Below are positions 50,678 through 60,672 of a DNA stretch of 64,000 nt, in pieces. Numbering within the stretch: the stretch's first letter is position 1; every line of letters starts with the position of its first letter. The DNA is from Mortierella alpina (Eukaryota > Mortierellomycota > Mortierellomycetes > Mortierellales > Mortierellaceae). The translations under genes were made by a program, and so were the position numbers. The stretch spans positions 2,170,001 to 2,234,000 of the forward strand of contig JANATF010000003.1 in assembly GCA_029449245.1 (NCBI GenBank). The letters are read 5' to 3'. Under the pieces are notes generated by a model. It was given only the letters and a program-made list of their open reading frames with translations, made no database searches and was not told the origin of the DNA.

Positions 50678-52985
50678 TAAAAGAATCTATGGTGCTTTGT
50701 TGTCCCTGACTCTGTGTCTGGCTGGAGTCTGTAGTGTCCATGTCACCGCTCGGGGCGGCTGGGCCGTAGTTAATGCTATCCTCGAGGTCCGTGTGTTGCG
50801 AATACTGGGCGAAGTAGTGTGAGTCTTGGCTGGCTGTTTCTTGGCTCAGTCCTCCCTGGCTCAAAAAGTTTGGGGGGCTCGGCACGATGGGATACGTAAG
50901 AGGTGCACCTGGGACGGACCAGGGGATGGTTTGCTGGAAGAGTTGGCTTCCAGACACTTGGGATATAGGCGAAACACCTTGCTGACTTTGAGGTGTGTTG
51001 GAAACGTGGGATATCTGAGTTGCCTCACTTGCCTGTTTGTCCGCGAAACCGCGGCTGCGTTGAATATACTCGCCCTGTGCCGATGCAATGTTTCTGACAG
51101 AGGCCAACTCGTTCTGCACCGCTGTCATGGCTTTGCGCTGGTGTTCAAGCTCTATGCGTGCTTGAGCCAGGTTTTTGTGCAAATCAGCAGTTTGTTTGGC
51201 GGATCCCTGGGCGATGTCGACAATCTTGCCGCACGATACCGATGTAGGCGGCAATTTCCTTGCCGGTGCCGCCTGTGCAAAGTACGTTTGAAACATATGC
51301 TCCATTCGCATCATTCGGCTATCTACTTGCTGGAACTGTCTTTGCATCATCTGTTCCCACTCCTCCATTTTCTTGTCAAGACGCACGTTAGCTTGTCGCA
51401 CTTGCTGGAGCATAGCGTCATGAGAGGCCTTCCACGCGGGTTGAGACTGCTGAGAGGACATCGCAGTAGCAGGGGCCTTGCCGGCGGTGGGTGCCTGATG
51501 CAAAGCAAAGTTTGCCTGCTTGGAGGGTCCGGCAGCATTGCTGGTAGTGGTTCTTTCAGTGGCAAAAAGGTCACTTGCTTTGCCAGTTGTCCAGACACTG
51601 GCAGAAGGAGGTGATGTCGCCCTGCCCTTGCCTTTAGCTGCTGTGAGCTGGGCTTTAGTCATGGGCTGTCGCACACTCTGTTGCACTGGTGCTTTCTGAG
51701 TCTTGGTTGGCGAGATAAGGTTCGCGTTCTTTTGACGCAGCTGACGGATGGACAGTTGTTGCTGTTGGATCGCGCATTTGTTGCTGCGATGTCCTACCGC
51801 CCCACATCCATAGCAAGTACTGATGTTGGCGTCGGCCCAGGCAGTAACCTTCTCCTCCTTTCCAAGCTGGAAGTCTTGTTCTCGCGCTGTTTCTTGGTCG
51901 AGAGAGTGCGAGAAATACACGAACGCCTCCATTTTACGTCGTCTCGTGTTAGGGTCCAGCGGCATGGTGATACCGTAGTAGCTGAAGTCAGCCAGGGCTT
52001 CTGCAACCACACGGGGCGTGCAGCCGAAAGGCAGGTGAGTCAACTTCAACGTCAGATCGTGGTCGATCTCAGGGCGGGTCTCCCCGAGGCGTGCAATCAG
52101 GCCAGAGTCCTGGCCCACTAGGATGCAAGTGATCCCGCGGTTGATCATCGAAGTTACAGAGTCCGCCGTGGTAAAAACGACGCGGGCAGTGGCCATGGAT
52201 CTGATCTTGTTGAAACCCATCTCGACTCGCTCAATTAGGCCGTACTTGGACAGTGCTGCCTTGATGTGGTGGTCCTTTGTGTCGAACTGCAGAGAACGAA
52301 TGTCGATAGATCGACTCTCCTCTGCTTTTTGTTGGTCCACCGAGAGGGGAAGGAACTGCCATGATTGAGCACCGTCGGGGCTATTAACAACTATGTTCTG
52401 CAGGGCGTCGCGTTCAGCTGTCTCACCAATCTCGAGTACAAAAAATGGTACAGACGACTTGTCCTCCTGGAGCATGTGTCGCACCGTTGGAGTGCGGAGC
52501 GGGATGGCTACCCCAGTAAGACACTCCAGCAGCCTCTGCAACTTGATCTTCAGGGACGATGTCTCATCCCCAAAGGCGGCGGTTGCAATCATGCAATTGG
52601 CGCGGTGCTGTTTGTAGGGCACCTCGATGTAGTGCGACACTGGTTCCCCAACGTCCTCGCTGTAATCCATGACGGATCCAGCAGCATTGTCGCTGCTGCT
52701 GTCTTCCTGGGCTGGAATATCTGATGCTGTTGCGTCGCCGTCTGGCAAACAGCCCTCAGTGGTAGAGGGGGAGGTGATGGTGGCACTGTCAATTGTCACT
52801 GTGCCCTCCATGTTGTGATCCTCGTCTGGATCGACGGCGCCTGCAACCGCAGGGGCTGGATCAGTAACAGCGGTACTGACACCTGCACTTGCAGGCTTGG
52901 CAAAGCGCAGGTCAACGCAGTGGAGCTTCCACGACGCGGCCTGCTTGGCGAGAGGACTGATTTTCTTCTCTGTCTTCTTTTTCAT
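50667..52985 (-). CDS. LINE ORF1: nucleic-acid-binding protein with zinc knuckle
   Basis: 772 residues, starting at ATG 52985 after a KKKTEKKISPLAKQA basic N-terminus. The N-terminal third is acidic and disordered. A region at about residues 200-370 (QSWQFLPLSVDQQKAEESR to YFSHSLDQETAREQ) looks RRM-like. It is followed by one CCHC knuckle, CYGCGAVGHRSNKC, then Gln-rich and coiled-coil segments (ARIELEHQRKAMTAVQNEL). In this LINE branch ORF1 coats the element RNA and helps form the ribonucleoprotein. It ends TAA inside ATGAATCTTAA, the ORF2 start, which suggests coupled termination and re-initiation. Intact. Confidence 0.93.
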   Translation of the reverse strand: MKKKTEKKISPLAKQAASWKLHCVDLRFAKPASAGVSTAVTDPAPAVAGAVDPDEDHNMEGTVTIDSATITSPSTTEGCLPDGDATASDIPAQEDSSSDNAAGSVMDYSEDVGEPVSHYIEVPYKQHRANCMIATAAFGDETSSLKIKLQRLLECLTGVAIPLRTPTVRHMLQEDKSSVPFFVLEIGETAERDALQNIVVNSPDGAQSWQFLPLSVDQQKAEESRSIDIRSLQFDTKDHHIKAALSKYGLIERVEMGFNKIRSMATARVVFTTADSVTSMINRGITCILVGQDSGLIARLGETRPEIDHDLTLKLTHLPFGCTPRVVAEALADFSYYGITMPLDPNTRRRKMEAFVYFSHSLDQETAREQDFQLGKEEKVTAWADANISTCYGCGAVGHRSNKCAIQQQQLSIRQLRQKNANLISPTKTQKAPVQQSVRQPMTKAQLTAAKGKGRATSPPSASVWTTGKASDLFATERTTTSNAAGPSKQANFALHQAPTAGKAPATAMSSQQSQPAWKASHDAMLQQVRQANVRLDKKMEEWEQMMQRQFQQVDSRMMRMEHMFQTYFAQAAPARKLPPTSVSCGKIVDIAQGSAKQTADLHKNLAQARIELEHQRKAMTAVQNELASVRNIASAQGEYIQRSRGFADKQASEATQISHVSNTPQSQQGVSPISQVSGSQLFQQTIPWSVPGAPLTYPIVPSPPNFLSQGGLSQETASQDSHYFAQYSQHTDLEDSINYGPAAPSGDMDTTDSSQTQSQGQQSTIDSFNES

Positions 52986-53262
52986 GGTGGTAAGCCCTTT
53001 GAGCAGCTACCGAGAGTGTTGTTTTTGGGGGGTGTGTGGAGGGGGTGTGGGCGAAGGGGGTGTGAAACACTCAGGTACGTGCGTACCAGGACTCCGTTTC
53101 AACGGTCGACTAAATCTGAAATTCAGAAATTCAGAAAAAGCTGGCGCGAAAAAAGGAATGGCGAAAAAAGTTTTGGGATGTTAATGTGCGCAAAGATGTC
53201 ACGAATCCAGATGTGGTCAGCAACGTGGACAGCAACCTCAATGAGCGACGAAAAACGTGTAA

Positions 53263-53281
53263 TGAAACTCTTTTTCAAGCC
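53263..53281 (+). repeat. LINE target-site duplication, 5' copy
   Basis: TGAAACTCTTTTTCAAGCC, identical to 43872-43890; the arm sequence resumes at 53282 with GTTTTTCGAGCG. Confidence 0.97.
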
Positions 53282-53709
53282 GTTTTTCGAGCGAGAAAGC
53301 GCAAAGAACGACGGCACTCTCTGTCGGAGTTTGTTCACAGGTTCAAGATGTTACATATTGAACGATCAAACAAGCAAGTTCGCGCTTTGAACCTTCTGGT
53401 TCAAAGCGCCTTCAAGGTTTCGTGTTGTAATTGGTTAGCAATCAAGACTCTGAATCTTGCAATCCGAGTTCGAGTCTCGGCGAGACCTCTCTTTTGCTTT
53501 TGGTTCCTTCCGGAATGGCGCCGAGCCTTCCGTTTTGCCGGTTCCTGGGCTCTCAAGTCAGTATCCAGCCTCTCGGGCACCATTCTTTTGTTCCGCGCGA
53601 GCCCCACCCGCTGGCCTGAGTACTGGCGGACTGGTTTGACGGGATAGACGGCCCACCTGCACAAGTGCTCAGTTTGTTCTCTGTCACCACTTTGTAGCGG
53701 CGCATTCTG
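53282..53709 (-). repeat. Right inverted arm, outer part
   Basis: Reverse complement of 39330-39754. It holds the second tRNA-Gln and marks the right end of the element near 53709, after which the flanks diverge. Confidence 0.92.
53416..53488 (+). tRNA. tRNA-Gln (anticodon CTG), right arm
   Basis: Same 73-nt tRNA as at 39548-39620, in the opposite orientation, with intact A and B boxes (GTAATTGGTTAGCA..., GTTCGAGTC). It faces out of the element. A TTTT run about 4 nt downstream can end Pol III transcription. Confidence 0.92.
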
Positions 53710-55215
53710 CAAAATGGCGATGTTTGCAATATGTTGCACAGCAAAATCTTGACAACGTATTGTAGTGCCACCTGAGCGGACCGCCCCTTCATGTTTCACA
53801 TCCTCGGTATCGGTAGTGTTTGCGCGACTCTGAATGATAGGTTCTTTTATGCATGTTATTCGGCTGCAGGAACGTTTCTCAGTAAAAGTACACGCAATAA
53901 CTCCTAGCTCCAGTCATTCACTACTGTACCCAGTCGATCTAGCGCTAGCGCTCGTGTATAGTGGAGGCGTTCCTCGGTAAAAGGGACAACGTCTCCGTCA
54001 ATCACTCTGGCTCACCATGGAGTTGCTCTCCTTAATATCGTCCAGTTAGATATTTATCATGCGATGCAGCTTGTCGCATTCCGTACGAGATATCTCGCCC
54101 GGTAAACGACTGGGTCATTGTGTAATAAGATGCCTCATTGTTCTTCAAAGCCAAGAGGAGAGATGGAATAGGAGTAAGAGCTGCATGGCCAAAGAGGGGC
54201 TTGCTAGGCATGCTAACGAATGGTATCCTATGTACAGAGAGCGTAAGGCGCAAAACGTATTTTGTGATGATATACATGATCACAAGGCGTTCAACTGCAG
54301 TGCTTGTTCCGAGTGTGTGCCTGTACCTTCTTGATAGGTGTCATTGCTTCAAGTTGAATAGGACTCGTACTCAAATCAAATCTCATCTATAGCAATTTAC
54401 GCTAGTGGCGAATCACTCGGGAGCACTTGCGAGGTGCTCCAGGCACCGCTGCTGCTGCAGGGGTGCGTCCTATCTTTGTGGATGTGTTTGTGTGTGAAAA
54501 TTTTTTTGTTCAAAAAAAAAAAATGCCTCATCGGAACTGTAAAAAGATGTGTACTTTTTTGACAGGCGGCCAGAGCAGATGTGATATGTGATCTGTGTAC
54601 CGTTCTTATGGAATGAGTGGTGCTATTTGCGGCCTTTTCGGAGCAGAAGAGCAACACCTCACACAAGTCTTCACTGCCTGGGCAAAGGGCTTCCACAATC
54701 GTCACCTCCGCGCCTCTTTCGCCGTCGCTTTCACTCTTTTGTTCCCTTTTTCTTCGCTCTCTCTTCTCTTTCTTTCCAGTTCCACATACCATCTCCACCT
54801 TTCCTTCTCATACCTCGACGCCCATCACCTTCGCTTATCTTTATCGTTATAGCATGTTGGGTTGCAAGGAATAACACTACGCCCCCTACTCGTACCACAA
54901 CCGCTGTCTGTCGTCAAGATCGATACCTACAGCAAAAGACCTACACTCAACCACCATCAGCCCTTCTCGCTTGTTCCTCACTCGCACCCCACAGTCTTCG
55001 CTCTTGTTTGATACAAGAACCAACGGATAGCTTGTATTACCATCGCACATACCATACATACACAACTTCGCCCGATCCACCCTTTTCTCGTCTTATTGCT
55101 TTGCCCATTTTTTTTGTTGTAAATTCTCCCTGTCATATTAGTTCCTCTTCAGTCTGTATTCTACCATATCCCCAGCCCTATCTCTCTCCACTTAGCCCTT
55201 CAATTGTATCTTACC
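53710..55215. other. Intergenic region and CT-rich kinase leader
   Basis: No supported gene over 1.5 kb. From about 54700 to 55215 the plus strand is strongly pyrimidine-rich, as expected for a long 5' leader of the kinase gene; the 215-codon frame there is a composition artefact. Confidence 0.5.
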
Positions 55216-57165
55216 ATGGTGACCTTCTCCACTGACTACTGGGCCCCGGCCATGGAGGTCAACGTCAGACGTCGTCCGGAAAAGTCTCCTCTGGCTGGCC
55301 AGAATGGCGGCTCGCAGCATTATTTGCACCCAGACGAGCACTGGAACACCCTCCGCCAAGTGCCGACCATCGATTCATCAACATCGTCCACGGGCCACCT
55401 CTCCGGAATGGGCAGTGAGTCCCAGGCGGCGCTGAAAAATGCGCTTTACCCCAAACTTCCGCCAGTTGCCGTTACCACCAAGAAGCAGACCTTGATGCAC
55501 AAGATCTTTCACCACGAACCCAAGTCAGCTTCTGCAAGCCCACCATCATCCCCCTCCAACCATGCCAACAATCCCTTTGATCAGGACCCATACTTGTCCA
55601 ACACACCCAGTCCGATGGAGAAGAAGAACATCTTCAACTTTGCCAATGTTCTCGGGCGTGCGTCCTCCTTTAGTGGCAGCGATCGCGGCGAAACGAAAAA
55701 AGCGGATTGCACCTTACTCAAAAAGTACGGCCTCTGTGACAAGGGTAACATTGGACAAGGCGCCACTGCAGTTGTGCGTTTGGCTCACAAGTTGTCTGAG
55801 GACGAGTCCGAAAAGTTGTTTGCAGTCAAGGAGTTCCGCAAGCGCAGAAAGGACGAGACCGAGAAGGAGTACGTCAAGAAGTTGACGAGCGAATTCTGCA
55901 TCTCCTCTACGCTCCACCACGAGAATATTGTCGAGACGGTGGATCTGGTCCAGGACGAGCACCACCATTGGTGTGAAGTCATGGTAAGACGGCAACGCCC
56001 TGTTTATTTCATCTTGTTACGCCTCCTGCCCCTCATGGTTTCGCATGCATAGCAGGATACGTGGGCTGAACTACGGGAACATATAGACCGAACTGCACGG
56101 AGCAAATTTGAACTGCGGGAGCTGCGGCGTTTGGAGGGCGTTTTTTTTTCTTTTTTCTGTGGCCAGTGGCGGATCAACCAACAGTTGAACTCCGGCTGTT
56201 GATTTTTGGACTTTTGCAGGATGTCACAGTTATGCGATCGATTGCGCCCTTTTGTTCAGCGAGTTTGCTCTGCCACGCTCTCTCCCTTGAAAACGAGGCA
56301 TTTTTTTCCTTTTCTTTTTTTTTGTTTTTTGGACGCTTCTTTTTATTCCGTTGTTCCACAGGATGACGGCGGACAGCCTAAAGCCCAAACCTTCGGCTGC
56401 ATCCTGACTTCTGCTGCATGGGCAAGAATCGCGCTAAAATGGATTGCATATGCCACGTACTGCACAAGTACACTCCTCCTTCCTGCTAGGACAAATATGC
56501 CCCAAATCTAATATTTTACGCCATTTTTTTTTTCTTTCTTGCAGGAGTATTGCTGTGGAGGCGACTTGTACAACTCGATCAAGCAGGGACATATGTCTCG
56601 GATAGAGGTCGATTGCTGCTTCAAACAGCTCATCCATGGCGTTGCCTATCTGCACTCAATGGGCGTAGCACACCGAGACATCAAACCCGAGAATTTGCTC
56701 TTGGACGGTCAGGGCCGCCTCAAGATCACAGACTTTGGTGTGTCGGACGTGTTCCGCATGTGTTGGGAAAAGTCTCCCCATCTGTCCAAGGGCCTCTGCG
56801 GCTCTGAACCTTACATTGCTCCTGAAGAGTTCCAGAGCAAAGAGTATGATGCGCGCAGAGTCGACGTCTGGGCCTGCGGTATTGTTTACTATTGTATGGT
56901 CTACCAGGGCATCCCCTTCCGAGCGGCCACACCCCAGGACCCCAATTACCAGCACTTTCTGGATATGCGCGCTGTCAACAACTACGAGCCCTTTGAGAAG
57001 TTGCCTCTTGGAGCCAGGACTCTGATGAAGAAGATCCTAGATCCCAACGCGGAGACCCGTATCACGATCGAGGGCATTCTTGAGGACGAGTGGTTCAAGA
57101 GCATCGAAACGTGCATCCATGGCGAGAACCAGGACCCCCATCGCCACTTCGAACCTAGTCTGTAG
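55216..57165 (+). CDS. Ser/Thr protein kinase, HAL4/SAT4 (NPR/HAL) family-like
   Basis: Two exons (55216-55983, 56545-57165) give 462 residues. The first 165 residues are Ser/Pro-rich and disordered. The kinase domain runs from about 168 to 452: Gly loop NIGQGATAVVRLA, lysine in LFAVKEFRKR, helix C glutamate in KLTSEFCISSTL, hinge MEYCCGGDLYN, catalytic VAHRDIKPENLLL, DFGVSD, and the activation-segment end KGLCGSEPYIAPEEF. VSDVFRMCWEK and the CGSEPYIAPEE string are typical of fungal HAL4/SAT4/NPR1-type kinases, which control ion and nutrient transporters at the plasma membrane. The intron is 561 nt, long for this locus, and splits the domain just before the hinge. The start has a good context (ACCATGG). 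All catalytic residues are present. Confidence 0.9.
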
Positions 57166-57333
57166 TGCCTGAGCGTGTATTCCTTCATAAATTGTCTCTG
57201 CAGTTCACCGCATACTCGTTGGGTGTGAGAATCGCATGTACCACTTATTCTTGCAATTGCACACCGGAATATGAAGCAAAAGACACACGCAAAGGTCAGT
57301 TATGTATGACAGCTTTATTCTCATCACCTCCAC

Positions 57334-60300
57334 CTATCGAAGGCCGAGCTCCTCCATCATGATAGCAGCCTCGATGGCAGCTTCAAGAAGTTCCCACCGG
57401 GTTTGCAATGTCCCTCCAATCTTCGACAGCACACTTGACATCTCCTGCCATCCCGAACCGGTGTCTTTTCCTCCTTGACTACTACTCTGACTTTGCTGAC
57501 TTGCAATGTCGTCAGGGAAGAGCACTAGATCGAGTCCAGTGCCTTTAATATCCTCCTTTCGTATGCCTCGAGCCTCAATCCAAGACCAAATCAGGACCTC
57601 AAGCATCATGACAACCCACTCGAGCTCCCGCAAGTCCTTAGCGTTCCATTGCTCTGCTTCATCTGGCGAAGAAACGGACGCAGCAAATATCTTCACACTT
57701 GTCAAATCCATTGCAATGTCCTCCTCGTCATCCTCATCAGCCTCCGAATCCGGACTTTTCCGAGTCCTTGTAGATCTCTTCGGCTGAGCCTTGGCGGCCT
57801 TCTTAGGTTTCCTGACAGGGGCGGCAGGGACAGAATCTGTCAAAGAAGAGGCAGGGCGGAGATCAATGGGCCTTGCATAGTCCACCAGGACCCTTTGAAA
57901 GTTCAAAAGGCCATTAAACCCGCCAGTCTGAGATGAAGTTGTCCGTGTCCTGAACCAGTAGTCGACCATATTCATGACAAACACACTTGATCCCATAGAT
58001 ATGCCAGTTTGACTCTTGATTACTCCAGTGCAGTCTTCTCCGAACGCAGAACCATAAGTATCGAGATGGTCGTCTGTCTGCTCTGCATTCTCCTTCCTCA
58101 GCTTCACACCTGCACCAGACCCCGTACCAGGGTCCAATAAACTGGGTCCTTGAATCAACAACTTCAAAAATATCTCCGTCTGATCCAGAGAGCGCCTTTC
58201 CTGCGAAAAGGGGATTGATGGCTTTAGTTTCTGGTCCCGGTTAACCTTGGTTAACCTCCCTTCCACCTCCCGGACCAACTCCTCCATGCCTTTCCCGGGG
58301 AAGAGCTGACCGGCCTCAGTGAATCGAATCAAAAGCAGAAGCAGCTGTTGGCCAAGTTGCATAATCTCTGCTCCTTCAGCGTTCAGCTTGAATCGTTCAT
58401 TCAAAGGCCAGGATGTCGCCGGCCGTGGAGTGCCTGCAGAGGTCGATCCTGCAGTGGTGAAAGCGCCGCGTCCAGTTCCAGTTATTGATGTTGATGTTCC
58501 TGACGGGGGTTGAGACGAATGCTCGAGATATCTTGTGGTAGAGGCAAGTCCCACAATCTGAAAAGCCACGTTCAGGGCTTGCTGGATTGATTGTGCAGAC
58601 GTATACGGCTGGAGTTGCAGGACATGACGACAAAAGAACGAGGTTTTTGACACTATAGATATTGTTCAGTAACTCAATGCAAATTGTCACACATATCACG
58701 TCAACTTATTGGCGAGCGGAAGAAAATGACTTACGGTTCTTCAGCACAGCGTCTTGTTCAAGTACTCGTAAGAGTACACCGACGATCAAACGTCCGATAC
58801 CTTCACGAATCTCCTGCTCTTCCTTGATGATCTCTTCTCCCTCAAATTCGTCCTCAGAGCCAGCATTTGTTCCTGGTTTGGATCTGCCCCTCGTTGACGG
58901 CGGGGAGTGAAGTTGTTCATCGCCCTCCAGGCGCATGCGGATATGATATTCTTGAAGCGCGATATGTTGCTTGGATTCTGGACGTGTGTCGAGTCCGAAC
59001 TGTGCCTTGATCAGATCCCAAATGCTGTTCCAGCTTGGAAGACGTCCTGATAGGGATGAAAATGGATGCTGTAGCGAGATATCAGTGAAATCCGCGTTAT
59101 TTCGCCCTGTGCCATTCAGCCGTGAGCTCATTCCCGCAGCTCCCATTCCAGATCCACTTCCAGACAACGAGTCTGCAGCCACTGATGAACCTGATTGTCT
59201 TGTGAAGGGGTTTGTTCCATCTGAGACCTCGCGGCGTCGTTTCTGAACATCCCATAAGAGCTCAAAAGGCTCTGGTCCATGCAGAGTCAGTATCCGGTCC
59301 AGAACATGGACTGCAGCTTCGATAGTCGCAGGCTCCGTCAATGGAGAGAGTATCACAGCATAAAAGAAGGCGGCGACGAATTCCCTGCGCGCATTCCAGG
59401 AAGAATGTCGGACAGTTAGTGTTGTCTCAACAGATAAATATTGTCCGGGGTCTCATTGACGAAAGTCACTCACTTGTTGGGTCTGCGGTAAGGTCCCAAA
59501 AGAATATCGAACATTTCGACTCCCGATGCATCTGTGAGCACGACCACACAGGATATACGTTGATGAGTGCCTGTCTATGCCACGTTATCTTGAATCGTGT
59601 CTACAGTGCAGTGTGTCGAACCTACCCATGCCTTCCTTGAAGTACACCTCAATCATCTGCTCGGTGTTCTTGTTGAATGCCATGACCTGTGGTTCGTCCA
59701 TCTCCAGATTTGATTCACTTCCTGACGCTGTATGCTGTTTGTCTTCCAGAGACATATCATGAATACCGCCTGTGGGAATAGGGGTCGATTTCGTACTCAA
59801 GGCAGACTCCTCCGAGCTTTCGATGACCAAATGGCTCATTTCCTCAATATAGGATCCCTCGAGACGCTGTTTCTTCAGTTTTGGCATGGGTGGATCGTCC
59901 TTAGAAGCGATACTTAGGTCAAGTATATCAACCGCCGCTTCGTCCTGAGCTTCATCCTGAGCTTCATCATCCGGCTTGGATTGACCGTCCCCTTTCCTGA
60001 CTAAATCGCTTTTAGCTTCGACTGATCCTTCCACCTGAGTGTCGGACTGGCGTCTAGAAGCAGGCGATGGACCTGACGAAGACTGTACTCTCTTGCGAGC
60101 GCCCTTTGCGGTCGCAACATGCGTCATCGACGGTGCAAAGACTGTGGCGCCAGAACGGAAGCCCGAGTTGTGCAGCCACTCGTACAGCTCGACCAGCTCT
60201 GGGTGGATAACGCGGCTGGTCGAGGATGCAATCCACTCGTTCGTTGCAGAGACCAGGTACTCTGTGCCCGCCTGAGGTGGTGTTGTGTAGGAGCGAAGAG

Positions 60301-60451
60301 TATGAAAAAGGTCAGCCGTGTTTACTGGTAGGAGAGATGTACCCTGCACCGAAGACTGTCCAGCAGCTGCATGAAAGCATGTCCCGAGTCACATTACGTC
60401 GGTCTGTCGCTTGTCGATGATCAGCTGTGGAGCCTGAGGCCGTGCAGCCAT
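57334..60451 (-). CDS. Large protein of unknown function, likely nuclear
   Basis: Five exons (60398-60451, 59626-60355, 59474-59531, 58735-59384, 57334-58652) join in phase to 936 residues. The N-terminal part has DLFHTLRSYTTPPQ and HPELVELYEWLHNSGFRSG, then a basic/acidic linker with KGARKRVQSSSG and repeated QDEA. Conserved-looking helical parts follow: EMFDILLGPYRRPNKEFVAA, EAAVHVLDRILTLHGPEPFE, WNSIWDLIKAQFGLD, RLIVGVLLRVLEQDAVL and FNGLLNFQRVLVDYARPIDL. A lysine-rich motif with an acidic follow-up, KKAAKAQPKRSTRTRK, looks like a nuclear localisation signal. No family could be recognised. It is divergent from TRAX at 221 bp and its 3' end is about 170 bp from the kinase stop. Confidence 0.75.
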
Positions 60452-60672
60452 GGTGTCTGGTGCTGCGATGGTGTGCTGCGATGGTGCTGTGATGGCGGTG
60501 GAAGGGAATGAAAAGAGTGCGCTCGAGCCGAAGGCATACCGCTTTTAACAAAGGGCACGGGAGTGGTGGCGTTTCCTGGAAGCAGCCACCGCGAGCCTGA
60601 AAAACTTGCCTCTCCTCAGAAAAAGAAAAATTCGCGCTCATTCCACTCCACCTCCCAACAATCTCGCCAGCC
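60452..60672. promoter_or_regulatory. Divergent promoter, 936-aa gene / TRAX
   Basis: 221 bp between opposite start codons, enough for both promoters only if shared. No named motif seen. Confidence 0.45.

Larger units (their letters stand above)
43891..53262 (-). mobile_element. Full-length two-ORF LINE retrotransposon (9.37 kb)
   Basis: The element reads on the minus strand from about 53262 (5') to a 21-base poly(A) at 43911-43891. It has a 5' UTR of about 280 bp, ORF1 (52985-50667), ORF2 (50677-44111) and a 3' UTR of about 200 bp. It is bounded by a perfect 19-bp target duplication. Both ORFs are open, so it may be young and perhaps active. Endonuclease, reverse transcriptase and RNase H in ORF2 and a zinc knuckle in ORF1 point to the I/Tad branch of LINEs. 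Confidence 0.96.
39330..53709. mobile_element. Foldback-type inverted-repeat element with AKR cargo and nested LINE
   Basis: Two arms in opposite orientation, 39330-40716 and 42929-53709 (interrupted by the LINE 43891-53262 plus one copy of the 19-bp duplication), bracket a 2.2-kb core. Arms are nearly identical by eye; for instance, one base change separates VSERLD from VPERLD frames, and the internal A tracts are 28 and 29 long. Each arm has, from outside in: an outer unique part, an outward tRNA-Gln gene, a unique spacer, and about 175-bp tandem units. The core holds the AKR gene only; no transposase is seen. Long arms made of tandem units are typical of foldback/Galileo-type elements, but a simple inverted duplication is the main alternative. 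Outer ends are approximate and no flanking target duplication was found. Confidence 0.65.

Noticed and set aside
50826-51614. 262-codon plus-strand frame within the LINE
   Set aside because: Antisense of ORF1; no recognisable domain.
54588-55235. 215-codon frame before the kinase
   Set aside because: Lies in a strongly pyrimidine-rich leader (Ser/Phe/Leu/Pro only), has no domain and runs into the kinase start.
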